Shown piece after piece: positions 26,029-35,344 of a DNA stretch of 64,000 bases. The notes below the pieces were generated by a model. The model made no database searches and was not told the origin of the DNA. It saw only the letters and a list, made by a program, of their open reading frames with translations. Both the position numbers and the translations under genes were made by a program. Source of the stretch: Devosia sp. SL43 (GTDB lineage: Bacteria; Pseudomonadota; Alphaproteobacteria; Rhizobiales; Devosiaceae); contig NZ_CP063401.1 in the NCBI RefSeq assembly GCF_021729885.1, positions 868,001 through 932,000 on the forward strand, read 5' to 3'. The stretch's first letter is position 1. Every line of letters begins with the position of its first letter.

Positions 26029-27069
26029 TTAGGGTGCTGCGTTGCGGATGGCCAAACCGTTCGCGTCGAAGAGATGGGTGCGACCGCTCAGGGCGAAAGC
26101 GATCGGAGAGCCGGCCTTCGCCTCACTGCCGGGCTCCGATCTGGCGACCAGTTCCTGACCCCATGACGTCTGGAAGTAGATGAACTCGGCGTCGCCAAGC
26201 TGTTCCACCACAGTCACGGTGCCGCGCAGCGGGCCATCCGCGGATACGGTGAGGCCATCAGCCCGGACGCCAAGCGTCTTGGCCCCAGTTGCCATATCAG
26301 TCGGCTTCGAGCTGTACGGAAATGCGCCATCCCTGAGCTCGAGGAAGTTCATCTTCGGACTGCCGATGAACCCCGCCACAAAGATGTTGTCGGGTCTCTC
26401 GTAGAGGTCCAGCGGTTTGCCGATCTGTTCGACCCGGCCGTCGCGCAGCACAACAATCTTGTCGGCCAGCGTCATAGCCTCGACCTGATCGTGGGTGACA
26501 TAGATCATCGTCGACCCTTCAAGCTGCGTGTGCAGTTTGGCGATCTCGAGACGGGTGGCGACACGCAGTTCGGCGTCAAGATTCGACAATGGCTCGTCGA
26601 ATAGGAAAACCTCAGGTCGACGCACAATCGCACGCCCGATCGCAACGCGTTGGCGCTGTCCACCCGACAAAGCCTTTGGCTTACGCTCTAGGTAGTCCTC
26701 CAGACGCAGGATCCTAGCGGCCTCGTCGACACGCCGCTTTACTTCATCCTTGGGCGTTCCATTCATGAGCAACCCAAAGCCCATGTTTCGCTCGACGGTC
26801 ATGTGGGGATAAAGCGCGTAGGTCTGGAAGACCATCGCAGTCCCACGCTTGGATGCATCAATGTCATTGACCCGGCGGTTGCCGATGGCGACGTCGCCGC
26901 CGGAGATTTCCTCAAGGCCGGCGATCATCCGGAGCAGCGTGGACTTTCCGCAGCCTGAGGGGCCAACGAAGACGCAGAACTCCCCTTCGGCGATGTTGAT
27001 ATCGACGCCCTTGATCACCTGGACAGCGCCGAAATTCTTCTTGACGTTACTCAGTATTACGCTGGACAC
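26029..27069 (-). CDS. Sugar ABC transporter ATP-binding protein (UgpC/MsmK-like)
   Basis: This 346-residue ATPase has Walker A GPSGCGKST (about 38-46), the signature LSGGQRQRVAIGRAIVRRP (about 134), Walker B VFLFDEPLSNLD, the H-loop YVTHDQVEAM, and a C-terminal OB/TOBE region (about 240-345) seen in carbohydrate importers. It energises the two permeases encoded just upstream. The sulfatase gene follows after a 67-base gap. Confidence 0.93.
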   Translation of the reverse strand: MSSVILSNVKKNFGAVQVIKGVDINIAEGEFCVFVGPSGCGKSTLLRMIAGLEEISGGDVAIGNRRVNDIDASKRGTAMVFQTYALYPHMTVERNMGFGLLMNGTPKDEVKRRVDEAARILRLEDYLERKPKALSGGQRQRVAIGRAIVRRPEVFLFDEPLSNLDAELRVATRLEIAKLHTQLEGSTMIYVTHDQVEAMTLADKIVVLRDGRVEQIGKPLDLYERPDNIFVAGFIGSPKMNFLELRDGAFPYSSKPTDMATGAKTLGVRADGLTVSADGPLRGTVTVVEQLGDAEFIYFQTSWGQELVARSEPGSEAKAGSPIAFALSGRTHLFDANGLAIRNAAP

Positions 27070-27084
27070 GGCTATGCCCTCCGA

Positions 27085-27963
27085 TTAGCCCTTCACCGCG
27101 CCGGCCAGGCCGTCAACGAAGTAGCGTTGCAAGAAAAGGAACAGGATGATGACGGGGATGATCGCGATCGCCGATGCTGCGGTCATTCCGCCCCAGTCAA
27201 CGAAGTGCTCGCCACGGAACGAATAGATGCCGACAGAGAGTGTGCGCAACTCCGGGTTTGCCAGCGTGACCACTAGCGGGAGCAGGAAGTCATTCCAGGC
27301 CTGCAGGGTCTGCATGACGATGACCGTCACCACGATGGGCATGGACAGCGGCAACATGACGTACCAGAAGGTCTTGAATGGCCCGACGCCATCCATGCGG
27401 GCGGCTTCCTCGAGCTCTTTGGGCACTTGGGTGAAGTAACCGGCAAACAGAAGGGTGAATACGACGATCGAGTGACCACTGGTCGCCAGTGTTAGCCCCC
27501 AGAGCGACTGCGACAACCCGAACCGGGTGAGCAGCTCGACGATCGGGATAATCGTGAATGCCTGAGGAATGAAAAGGGTGAAGGCCATCAAACCGAAGAT
27601 CGCCCACTTGCCCGGAAGCGGCCGACGCCCCAGGACGTAGCCCATTAGCGCGGACGACATCGTGGTGATGATCACGGACCCGACCGTGACGACCAGCGTG
27701 TTGAAGAAATACTTTGAGATATTCGCCTGCACCCAGGCCCTTGAGTAATTCTCGAACGTCGGCATTTCAGGGATAAGTCCTGAATTGCGGAACAACTCGT
27801 CGTTCGACTTGAAGGATGCAGCCAGCATCCAGAGCAGCGGATAGACCCAGATGGCGCATATGCCTGCGAGAACGACCGAAGTCAGGATGCGTTTCCCGCG
27901 GGGGCTAAACAGCGATTGGCGTTGAGCCGCCACCCGCGAGGAAGAAGCAGCGATATCAGCCAT
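27085..27963 (-). CDS. Carbohydrate ABC transporter permease (MalG-like)
   Basis: The 292-residue protein has six membrane segments and the EAA loop EELEEAARMDGVGPFKTFWYVMLPL-type sequence (seen as EEAARMDGVGPF, about 205) that contacts the ATPase. The N-terminal segment and tail YFVDGLAGAVKG are typical of MalG-class subunits. It overlaps the end of the upstream permease gene by 8 bases, and the ATPase gene follows after 15 bases. Confidence 0.92.
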   Translation of the reverse strand: MADIAASSSRVAAQRQSLFSPRGKRILTSVVLAGICAIWVYPLLWMLAASFKSNDELFRNSGLIPEMPTFENYSRAWVQANISKYFFNTLVVTVGSVIITTMSSALMGYVLGRRPLPGKWAIFGLMAFTLFIPQAFTIIPIVELLTRFGLSQSLWGLTLATSGHSIVVFTLLFAGYFTQVPKELEEAARMDGVGPFKTFWYVMLPLSMPIVVTVIVMQTLQAWNDFLLPLVVTLANPELRTLSVGIYSFRGEHFVDWGGMTAASAIAIIPVIILFLFLQRYFVDGLAGAVKG

Positions 27964-28894
27964 TGGAGACCTCCCGGCGGCGGCTACGAACCTTCTGGAT
28001 GGCGACGCCCTGAAGGATAGTCAGACCCATGATAGCCAGGCCGAACAGGACGCCAGCGGCGGACGCGTAGCCGAGGCGCGGGAACTGCCCTGGACTCGGC
28101 GCGAACGCGGTGCGGAAAATGTAGACCTCCATCACCTCGGAAGCGAAGAATGGCCCGCCGCCCGTGGTTGCCTGAATGAGAGGAAAGACGTTCAGAGCAG
28201 CGATCGAGGAGATGAGCGCTATCACCGCGGCAAAGGGCGCTATGATTGGCAGGACGATGTGGAGGATCACCTGCCAGGTCTTCACGCCATCCAGCTTTGC
28301 AGCCTCATAGAGTTCGTTCGGCACGGTCTGGAGCGCCGCGAGCCAATAGATGAGGGTCACCCCGGTCCACTTCCAGACGAAAATGATGGCGAGCGACCAC
28401 ATGACCAGGTTCGGATCGCCGAAGAAATCCATCGGTCGCGACAGCATGCCAAGGTTCACGAGCAGACCATTGATAGGTCCATTGAACGGGCTGAGCATCA
28501 GAACCATGACGATGGCGATGACCGCCACCGGCGTCACGACGGGAAGGAAGATCAGCGTACGGAATAACGTCGAAAGCCTGAGCAGACGGTCGTTCAGAAC
28601 AATCGCGAAGATCAGGCTCAAGAACATCTGGAGCGGGACCGTCGAGACGGTGAAGGCAAAGGAACGCGCAAAGGCGTCGCGGAAGAATTTGTCGTTCAAG
28701 AGCTCCTGGAAATTCCGCAGACCAACGAACGTCCCGCTATCCTCGAATCCGGACCAGTCCAGGAGCGAGTAGTAGTTTGATGCAAAGAGCGGCCACGCCA
28801 CGAAAACACCGAAAATCAGCAGCCCCGGCACGATGAAAAGATAGTCTATGCGTGCGGCCCAGATGCGATGAAGCAGACGATCAGCGCGTGTCAT
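27956..28894 (-). CDS. Sugar ABC transporter permease (MalF-like)
   Basis: ATG 28894 follows AAGGAGG by 7 bases; the extra 48 codons upstream are not credible. The 312-residue protein has six membrane segments and the EAA motif ELYEAAKLDGVKTWQVILHIVLP-type loop (EAAKLDGVKTWQ, about 205). It is the first gene of an eight-gene minus-strand operon (permeases, ATPase, sulfatase, FGE, dehydrogenase, VOC, UPF0303), driven from the region containing the operator-like element at 29053-29096. Confidence 0.93.
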   Translation of the reverse strand: MTRADRLLHRIWAARIDYLFIVPGLLIFGVFVAWPLFASNYYSLLDWSGFEDSGTFVGLRNFQELLNDKFFRDAFARSFAFTVSTVPLQMFLSLIFAIVLNDRLLRLSTLFRTLIFLPVVTPVAVIAIVMVLMLSPFNGPINGLLVNLGMLSRPMDFFGDPNLVMWSLAIIFVWKWTGVTLIYWLAALQTVPNELYEAAKLDGVKTWQVILHIVLPIIAPFAAVIALISSIAALNVFPLIQATTGGGPFFASEVMEVYIFRTAFAPSPGQFPRLGYASAAGVLFGLAIMGLTILQGVAIQKVRSRRREVSNG

Positions 28895-29052
28895 GACGTG
28901 ACCTCCTTCGCCTTGAGGCTGGCCGCGGCCAAGCGGTCGCAATGTGGCCCGCGCCATGTCGTCGGCATGTTGAGCATCTACTCCTCCGTCGTGAGGCGCC
29001 GAACTTCCGCCGAGCTGCCGTCCTCTCATGGCTAGCACCGGCAGCTATTCGA

Positions 29053-29096
29053 GAATAATGCAAAGATGCGCGGCTCCGATGTGAAATGATTATCAC
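29053..29096 (-). promoter_or_regulatory. Operator-like element A and TTATTC box of the sulfatase operon
   Basis: On the minus strand GTGATAATCATTTCACAT (29079-29096) is followed, 26 bases on, by CATTATTC ending at 29053. The same layout occurs at 36448-36491 and 34359-34402. The element contains a GTGA-N8-TCAC dyad. TTCACA lies near the -35 position and CATTAT near -10. It lies between the operon and the divergent LysR gene. Function is inferred from conservation. Confidence 0.7.
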
Positions 29097-29116
29097 GCGT
29101 ACCTCCTCTGCCCATT

Positions 29117-29131
29117 TGTGTTGATTATCAC
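29117..29131 (-). promoter_or_regulatory. Second partial copy of the operator-like element
   Basis: TGTGTTGATTATCAC on the plus strand repeats TGATTATCAC of element A exactly, 35 bases away. It lacks the TTATTC box. Its position closer to the LysR start at 29188 fits an autoregulatory site, but this is inference. Confidence 0.45.
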
Positions 29132-29187
29132 TTCATCTGATCGGTAAACCCAATGACAGGGCTTGGTGATACGTATACCTTATCGGC

Positions 29188-30138
29188 ATGCTGGACCTGA
29201 TGACACACCTGATGCGCTTGCGCACTGTCGCGGAAGCGGGGAGCATGCGCCGGGCCGCCGGCATACTCAGTGTGACGCAGCCCGCGCTGACCCGCTCGAT
29301 AGCGCAGCTAGAAAGCCACTTCGGCAAACACCTCCTTGTTCGACATTCAAGAGGGGTCGTCCTTACGGGGTTCGGCGAGCGCGTCGTATCTTCTGTTCAA
29401 AGGCTGCAGCGACACTGGGAGCTGGAAGAGCGCAGCCTTGAAGATGACAAGTCCGTTCTGTCCGGCACCTTGCGTGTCCGGGCCGGTCCACTCTGGCGAG
29501 CAGTCATCCTGCCTGCAGTGGTCGCGGAACTGCACCGCCACCATCCTGACCTCGTCGTCGAGATACAGAATAACGGGTCGGGCCTGAACGACACGTTGAT
29601 CGACCTCGTCGAGGGACGGTGCGATGTGGTCTTCGGAGGTGTGCAAGTCGTCGAGGAAAACAACCAGCGCCTTATGGTGCGCAACTACACCACCATCGTG
29701 GACCGGGTTGTTGCACGCGAGGACCATCCGATTTTCGGCGGGCTGCAAAAAGGGGAAAACCTGGATGCTAGTGCGCTGCTCAACTATCCATGGCTGGTTT
29801 ATACGGCAGACCCTGTTTATGAGCTGCAAACCATCCACGCCTGCGTTGAGCGCCTCGGATCAGCACCCAGGATCCGTGCCAGCTGCGAATCCTTGATCGC
29901 GACAATTGCAATGCTGCAGAAGGGCGACTACCTCTGCATTCTTCCGGACCGTGCGGTTGCCAATACGATGAACCCACGAATCGTGCCGGTCCCCGTTGAA
30001 CTTGGTCGCCGCACGATCGTCACGGGTGCTGTATTCCGTGGTGAGATGGTTGACTGGCCGCCGCTCAGTGGTCTGTTGCGCATCTGCGAAAAACACATCG
30101 GCAGCGAGGGTGATTTCGCTCCTTCTCCGCCGATGTAG
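29188..30138 (+). CDS. LysR family transcriptional regulator of the sugar locus
   Basis: The 316-residue protein has an N-terminal winged HTH (residues 5-64: EAGSMRRAAGILSVTQPALTRSIAQLE) and a LysR substrate-binding domain (about 92-300, ending in a low-complexity tail). It is divergent from the sulfatase operon across about 290 bases that contain two copies of an operator-like element. It converges on a dehydrogenase gene 30 bases away. No clear ribosome-binding site precedes ATG 29188; TATACCTTAT lies 10-15 bases upstream, so the message may be leaderless. A likely role is sensing a sugar intermediate and controlling the flanking units. Confidence 0.91.
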   Translation: MLDLMTHLMRLRTVAEAGSMRRAAGILSVTQPALTRSIAQLESHFGKHLLVRHSRGVVLTGFGERVVSSVQRLQRHWELEERSLEDDKSVLSGTLRVRAGPLWRAVILPAVVAELHRHHPDLVVEIQNNGSGLNDTLIDLVEGRCDVVFGGVQVVEENNQRLMVRNYTTIVDRVVAREDHPIFGGLQKGENLDASALLNYPWLVYTADPVYELQTIHACVERLGSAPRIRASCESLIATIAMLQKGDYLCILPDRAVANTMNPRIVPVPVELGRRTIVTGAVFRGEMVDWPPLSGLLRICEKHIGSEGDFAPSPPM

Positions 30139-30168
30139 TCACGTAGCGTCAGCGCCCTGATTGAACGG

Positions 30169-31344
30169 TCATGAACAGCGGCGCCACGACACTTCCTTTG
30201 ACGAGGTTATGCAGGCGTCTATGAACATCAGGCCGGCCACGCCGTCATCCACTCCTGGAATCTGTCGCGTCAATGGGTTGGGGCTGCAACCGGCGATCCT
30301 GGCCGCCACGATCTCGGCAAAGTCACTATAGATATTGGCAAAGGCCTCAACAAAACCGCCCGGAAAGGCTCCGGTGCGCTGGACGGCTTTCTTGGTTAGG
30401 GGGTGCAGCGTTGGTAGCCCCACCATGCGTGTTTCGGCTGGCTGACCCTGGCGGGTGATCTGAAGTTCGTTGGCATTGGCCTGGTCCCAGACGAGACCGG
30501 CTTTGTCACCGTAGACCTCGATCGAAAACCGATTCACGGCACCCGAGGCTGCCTTGCTGGCGATAATGCTGCCCCTGGCTCCATTGCCCAATCGTATCAG
30601 GACGGATGCGCTGTCGTGCACCATACGTCCGGCGATCGCAGCGCCGAGGTCGGCGAACACATCGGTGACTTCTTCGCCCGTAATGTACCGGGTCAGATGG
30701 TGCGCGTGACTGCCAATGTCCGAAAGAGCGTGGCTCTGCCCCCCGCGCGATGGGTCGAGCCGCCACTTAAGGCGGGACGGCATCTGATCCGGGTCGGCTT
30801 CTACCATCGTACCCAGCGCACCCTGGAGGTAGGTAACGACGACCAGGTGCACTCGTCCGAGTTCGCCTGCAGCCACTGCCGCCCGCGCCTCCCTGACCAT
30901 CGGGTAGCCGGAATAATTGTGAACCAGGCACAGCTCGGACCCGCTTGCCCGTGCCACCTCCGCGACACGCCTTGCATCCTCAAGCCGTGTTGATAGCGGC
31001 TTCTCACAAACCACATGGAAGCCGGCCTCGAGCGCCTTGATGGCATAAGGCACGTGGGTGTCGTCGGGGCTCATGATGGCGATAACATCAACCCTGTCCT
31101 CGCGTGCACCCTCCCCGGCAATCATCTCATCGACTGACGCATATGATCGCGAAATGCCGAGCTTGGCCGCGTTGTCTTCCGACCTCTCGGCATTCGAGGA
31201 CAAGACCCCCGCAACAAGCTCGTAATAGTCGTCAGAGCGCGCGGCCAACCTGTGAATGGGCCCGATAAGGCTCGAACCACCACCACCAATTACGCCCAAC
31301 CTCAGCCGGCGACCCAGCATAGCAATGACCGCGTTCTCGCTCAT
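30169..31344 (-). CDS. Gfo/Idh/MocA family oxidoreductase
   Basis: The 391-residue protein has a nucleotide-binding loop LRLGVIGGGGSSLIG (about 13-28), the motif HVVCEKPLSTRLEDA (about 113-127), and DIGSHAHHLTRYITGEE in the C-terminal domain, a pattern of the larger family members (about 380-400 aa) acting on sugars or inositols. A downstream ATG (residue 9) is also possible. It is the last gene of the minus-strand unit beginning at 32458, 31 bases after the preceding dehydrogenase, and converges on the LysR gene. Confidence 0.9.
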   Translation of the reverse strand: MSENAVIAMLGRRLRLGVIGGGGSSLIGPIHRLAARSDDYYELVAGVLSSNAERSEDNAAKLGISRSYASVDEMIAGEGAREDRVDVIAIMSPDDTHVPYAIKALEAGFHVVCEKPLSTRLEDARRVAEVARASGSELCLVHNYSGYPMVREARAAVAAGELGRVHLVVVTYLQGALGTMVEADPDQMPSRLKWRLDPSRGGQSHALSDIGSHAHHLTRYITGEEVTDVFADLGAAIAGRMVHDSASVLIRLGNGARGSIIASKAASGAVNRFSIEVYGDKAGLVWDQANANELQITRQGQPAETRMVGLPTLHPLTKKAVQRTGAFPGGFVEAFANIYSDFAEIVAARIAGCSPNPLTRQIPGVDDGVAGLMFIDACITSSKEVSWRRCS

Positions 31345-31375
31345 TCAACTCGACCCCATACTTCATTTTCACTGC

Positions 31376-32458
31376 TCACTGCGCGGCCATCAGTTTCATC
31401 ATCTCGGCGAACAGTTCGATATCCTGGCGAGCATCCTTGATATCGGTCTTGGGGCGACGGCCCATCACCACGCAATCATGGAAGTATTCCCACTCGATGA
31501 TGAAGCTGTCCTGCCTACTCTGGTAGCTGCTGCGCGTTGAAACACCTGTTGGCGTATTGGCCTCGGTGACCGTCAGCCGCGCGGGCTGGTGGCGAATAAA
31601 GGTCGTATCGTAGTCGACGCGAACCTGGCGCTGCGGCGTGAAAACCTCAAGATTCACGTCAAAGCGCGCAATCTGGTCGAAACCGGTCTCGAAGTGGCAG
31701 ACGAAGTCGCCATAGTCAAAGACGGCGGAAATGAACCGGCCGCCGCGGCGGTACAACGCCGAAAGAACGCGTTGCGGCCGACCGATCAGTTCCCGCATTG
31801 CCGAGATATCGTGCGAGGAGAGACCCAGGAGCATGTTGTAGATGCCGGCCATCGTGTTTTCGTCTGTGCCAATGGCGGCTTTCAACGCCGCCGAACTGAT
31901 CGCATCGAGGCGCTCTTTCTCCGCATCGGGCACGTCATCCCCGCGGATCACCGCCGTGATGGAAGACAGGAAGGCCGGGCTCTGGCCGACGATGTCCCTG
32001 ACTCGGGCAAAGTTGATCTCGCCCCGTAGGGGCTCAATGAGTGCCACCGCTTCTTTGAAGGCGCCCGCGTGACGCCGCATATAGCCCACCAGGGCGATAC
32101 AACCGCTCTCCTGCTCTGCAGATTGGAGTTCGCTTGCCTCCTCGAGGGTGAAGCACATCGGCTTTTCGATAAGCACGTGTTTACCGGCGCGCATGGCCTG
32201 CAGTGCGTGTGTGGCATGCAGTGCGCTCGGGCTCGCCACCAGCACGGCATCCACCGCGGGGTCGTTCAGCAGCGCCTCGAACGAAGCATAGGGCGTCGCT
32301 CCGGGAATGGTCTCGGCAAGCCTGATGGTCACGGATGGCGAGGCATCGTGCAAAGCTGCAATGAACAGCTTGTCCGGCAGATGCCGAAAGGCGGGAATAT
32401 GCAAGGTTTGGACGGCCTGGCCGCAACCCACAATGCCGATCCCTAGGCGATTGGTCAT
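31376..32458 (-). CDS. Gfo/Idh/MocA family oxidoreductase
   Basis: The 360-residue protein begins with the Rossmann motif GIGIVGCGQAVQTLHIPAF (split as GIGIVGCGQAV and TLHIPAF) and has HVLIEKPMCFTLEEA (about 94-108). The C-terminal region has the usual mixed sheet. The two adjacent dehydrogenases may form a pair with different substrates or act together. The gene lies 326 bases after the binding-protein gene, separated by a strong hairpin. NAD(P) preference is not predictable with confidence. Confidence 0.9.
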   Translation of the reverse strand: MTNRLGIGIVGCGQAVQTLHIPAFRHLPDKLFIAALHDASPSVTIRLAETIPGATPYASFEALLNDPAVDAVLVASPSALHATHALQAMRAGKHVLIEKPMCFTLEEASELQSAEQESGCIALVGYMRRHAGAFKEAVALIEPLRGEINFARVRDIVGQSPAFLSSITAVIRGDDVPDAEKERLDAISSAALKAAIGTDENTMAGIYNMLLGLSSHDISAMRELIGRPQRVLSALYRRGGRFISAVFDYGDFVCHFETGFDQIARFDVNLEVFTPQRQVRVDYDTTFIRHQPARLTVTEANTPTGVSTRSSYQSRQDSFIIEWEYFHDCVVMGRRPKTDIKDARQDIELFAEMMKLMAAQ

Positions 32459-32784
32459 GCAACAAGTTCCTCCTCGGCCTTTGGCTGATGCTCATCTGGC
32501 GGTTGGTTCGGCGCCCGACGCACGGGGCGAGGCGAACTGCGCGTTGCCGCCGCGCGTGCCTTCAACCACCTTGGCTCCTCCGAGCCAGCGACCGTGTTTT
32601 CGTGTTCAGCCCGTTGGACAAGCCTAGCCACCCCAGCCAGGCACGGACAATGCAAAGAAGTCCCGAAGATATCGGTGCGGTTATCACCAGAGGAGCTTTG
32701 TCGAGTCGACCGCACTACAGGGATGAACCGGCGACACGATATCGCCGGTTGCAGCGGCTTAGCGGCCGTAGATTCGTCAGACGC
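32459..32784 (-). other. Gap after the binding-protein gene, with one hairpin
   Basis: This 326-base gap has no credible gene. It holds the perfect inverted repeat at 32726-32750 near the upstream end. No copy of the 18-bp operator with TTATTC box was found here, so the dehydrogenase pair may be read through from upstream or use another promoter. Confidence 0.5.
32726..32750 (-). terminator. Intergenic hairpin after the solute-binding protein gene
   Basis: AACCGGCGA (32726-32734) and TCGCCGGTT (32742-32750) form a perfect 9-bp stem with a 7-base loop, 35 bases after the stop at 32785. There is no T tract, so it may act as a 3' stabiliser or partial terminator that keeps the binding-protein message more abundant than the dehydrogenase message. 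Confidence 0.6.
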
Positions 32785-34293
32785 CTAGATGTGATCCACG
32801 GCGGGGTCCCAGTCGGGGAACACGAGGTCGGAACGGTTCACATTGGCGCCTTCGGCCTTTGCTGTGGCGAAGGCAGTGTCGAGTGCCACATTCATGGCCT
32901 CCTTGAGCACCGTCAGGCTCTCTTTCACGCCTGACAACTGGCCAGAATACAGACCCTGCACCGTTTGCGCTAGATTTGGGGTCGGCGCAACGTAGAGGCG
33001 CGCGACATCCACGAAGCCCGCATTCTTGGCATAGGGGTTGGGCGACACACGAACCTGATCTTCCTGCAAGGCCAGGATGCCGATCGAGCGCTCGGAGAGC
33101 GTCGCCCGTTGATTGGCTTCCGGGAACGCGGCCGGGTTGCCAGGCGATGCCACGCTTGCCCACTGGGTCTGCCCCTCGAGTGTACCCAGAATTTGGAATA
33201 CGTCCGCGGCGTATTGCGGGTTCTTCGCCTTGGCGTTGATGAAAAGCAAGTCGCCAATGGCGATCACCGAATTTGTATAGGTCTTGCCATCCTTGCCGGC
33301 CGGAGCGGGCGTGGCGGCATAGCCGAAGTCGAAGTTGGGGTTTTCGGATTCCCACAGCGGCACGTTCCATGGTCCCTGCAGGATCATGCCGGCACCGCCT
33401 TGCGGCATCATGGCGCGAGCTTGTGGTGCAGACATACCCATCAGACCCGGGAATGCGCTGCCATCGTCGCGGATAGCCAACAACAGCTCGACAGCGCCGA
33501 CAAATTCCGGGCTATCGACAACTATCTCGCCTGTGTGGAAGTCGACCCCGGAAGCAAAGCCGGCCGCAGAGTTGCCGCATGCCCTGCCCGCTCTGGCAGC
33601 CAGGCTGGTCACGGCGTCCGACCAACGGTTCGGCTGGTTTCCTCCTTCGATCCAGCCGTACATTCGACCCTTCGAATTGGTGGTAATCTGCTGTGCAGCG
33701 GCGCGGAACTGATCCCAATTGAGCGGATTGTCTGGTCCTGGGGTGAACTCGGTCAGGGCCATCGCTTCCTTGTTGAACAGCAGCAAGGAACTGCTGCGCC
33801 GGTCGCCGGTATAGGGTAGCCCATAGGTCTTGCCGTCGATGACGTTGACACCATCAATGAAGGCGCCTGCTGGAAACCCAGCCTTCCAGTTCGCGAAATC
33901 GGGGATCAGATCGTCGATTGGCTGCACCCAGCCCGACGCTACGGCGACAGAAGGCGGCATGCCGTTCGGAAGGATGAAAACGTCCGGCGCGGTGCCATTG
34001 CGGACACCAAGCGGCACCACGGTGCCGATATCGTTCCAGGTCAGGCCGTCGAACACGACCTCGATGCCACGGGCCTTCGAATACTCGGCGAAGAACTTGT
34101 TGTAGAATACAGTGTGCAGGTCGCCGATATCCAGATAGCGCAGAGGACCGTCAGCAGGCGGCAGGTCACTTGTTGCCGCTGGTATCCAGCTCTCCTGTCC
34201 CCAGCTGGGGGCGACCAAACCAGCAAGCGCCAGCGCGCTGGTAGATGCAAGAAATGCGCGGCGCGACAAGCCGCCGCCATGATTACCCGACAT
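32785..34293 (-). CDS. ABC transporter substrate-binding protein with Tat-type signal
   Basis: The 502-residue protein starts MSGNHGGGLSRRAFLAS, a twin-arginine signal (SRRAFLA) with hydrophobic stretch and an SWGQ cleavage region. The mature part is a class I sugar-binding protein (YNKFFAEYSKARGIEVVFDG, ARMMPQGGAGMILQGPWN-like, seen as AMMPQGGAGMILQG). It should capture the sugar for the permeases at 27085-28894, encoded elsewhere in the locus. AGGGAGG precedes the ATG. Its own promoter carries operator-like element C, and a hairpin follows the gene. Confidence 0.92.
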   Translation of the reverse strand: MSGNHGGGLSRRAFLASTSALALAGLVAPSWGQESWIPAATSDLPPADGPLRYLDIGDLHTVFYNKFFAEYSKARGIEVVFDGLTWNDIGTVVPLGVRNGTAPDVFILPNGMPPSVAVASGWVQPIDDLIPDFANWKAGFPAGAFIDGVNVIDGKTYGLPYTGDRRSSSLLLFNKEAMALTEFTPGPDNPLNWDQFRAAAQQITTNSKGRMYGWIEGGNQPNRWSDAVTSLAARAGRACGNSAAGFASGVDFHTGEIVVDSPEFVGAVELLLAIRDDGSAFPGLMGMSAPQARAMMPQGGAGMILQGPWNVPLWESENPNFDFGYAATPAPAGKDGKTYTNSVIAIGDLLFINAKAKNPQYAADVFQILGTLEGQTQWASVASPGNPAAFPEANQRATLSERSIGILALQEDQVRVSPNPYAKNAGFVDVARLYVAPTPNLAQTVQGLYSGQLSGVKESLTVLKEAMNVALDTAFATAKAEGANVNRSDLVFPDWDPAVDHI

Positions 34294-34358
34294 GTAGTCC
34301 TCCCTTTGACCCCGAGCGTTGTCGAGGTATCGCTACGCTATCCGGTGCAGACATGCGT

Positions 34359-34402
34359 GAATAATAGAAAGAGTCTGAGGCGCGATGCGCGCAGCTTATC
34401 GC
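34359..34402 (-). promoter_or_regulatory. Operator-like element C and TTATTC box before the binding-protein gene
   Basis: On the minus strand GCGATAAGCTGCGCGCAT (34385-34402) is followed, 26 bases on, by TATTATTC ending at 34359. TATTAT is a good -10 sequence. The box lies about 66 bases before the ATG at 34293. The spacing matches elements A and B exactly. Confidence 0.7.
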
Positions 34403-34449
34403 AATGATCGGCTGATGCGGCTGCGTCGGTCACAGCCCCAGTAGGCTTG

Positions 34450-35295
34450 TTAGAGCTCGCGGATGCGAATGTTTCGCCACCGACAACAGGCATCGCGACC
34501 CCAGCGATCCTTGCCCAGCCCGGGATCATTGTCGTGGACCTCGAAGGCGATGTGCCCCTCCGGCCCCAGAAAATCGGCGACCGCTTCGGCGTCGTAGTTC
34601 AGCGCCTGCATCGCTGCCAGGTCGATAGCGGCGATTCTGAGGTCGTTGATCCACACTTCCGCGGTGGGCTTGGCACCAGCAATCCTTATGCGGAACTCGT
34701 TCCAATCCAGGAACCGCCAGGTGGACAGGAAGTCGGACACATCTGCCGCGTAGGTCAGGCGGTCGCGTTTCTCCGGTGTCATCGACGCGACGGTCCCGCT
34801 GCTGGTGTCTTCATACAGACTTATCGGTCGACCCTCGGCATCGTAGTTTGCGTTGACGGCAAACGGCGCGGCAGCCCACCCGCCAATGCCATTGCCATAG
34901 AAACCGCCGATTGCCCCTGTCCGGCGATGATCGAGCAACACCTGCAAGCCATGAAAAGTATGGGCTCGCTTGCGCAGCATGATTCCAGTATCTGCCGGCC
35001 AATCGGGGTTGGCCTCGAACATGAGCTCGAAGTCGCCATACTTGCGCTCGGTCACCAGGTAGCCGCCCCAACCGCTGCCGGGGCTATCCTGCCGGCCGAC
35101 GATAACTCCGTCCTCCACGGTCCAGACCGCCGGGTGCTTGGCCGCCTGCTCGTTATAGTCGGCAGGAAAATGGTCTGGTGCTTTTTCCTGGACAGTCGGA
35201 CCGCCTGGCCACATTTCACCATAGGTTCGCGGCGTCGCGAACCAGCCCGTGAGGTCGACACCGTTGAAGATTGACGTGAAGCCGTTATCGCCCAT
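34450..35295 (-). CDS. DUF1080 (3-keto-disaccharide hydrolase-type) protein
   Basis: The 281-residue protein begins GFTSIFNGVDLTGW, the DUF1080 signature, with TVEDGVIVGRQ, YGDFELMFEANPD, SGIMLR-like sequence (TGIMLRKRAHTFHGLQVLLD) and a closing WRNIRIREL. The fold is a concanavalin-like sandwich. Some DUF1080 proteins cleave glycosides after oxidation to 3-keto sugars. No signal peptide is seen, unlike many relatives, so it probably acts in the cytoplasm with the dehydrogenases of this locus. It lies 49 bases after the isomerase gene. Confidence 0.9.
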   Translation of the reverse strand: MGDNGFTSIFNGVDLTGWFATPRTYGEMWPGGPTVQEKAPDHFPADYNEQAAKHPAVWTVEDGVIVGRQDSPGSGWGGYLVTERKYGDFELMFEANPDWPADTGIMLRKRAHTFHGLQVLLDHRRTGAIGGFYGNGIGGWAAAPFAVNANYDAEGRPISLYEDTSSGTVASMTPEKRDRLTYAADVSDFLSTWRFLDWNEFRIRIAGAKPTAEVWINDLRIAAIDLAAMQALNYDAEAVADFLGPEGHIAFEVHDNDPGLGKDRWGRDACCRWRNIRIREL

Positions 35296-35344
35296 CAGTT
35301 CCTACCAATGTGAGCGACGCACTTGGCCACCGATTTCGTCCTCA

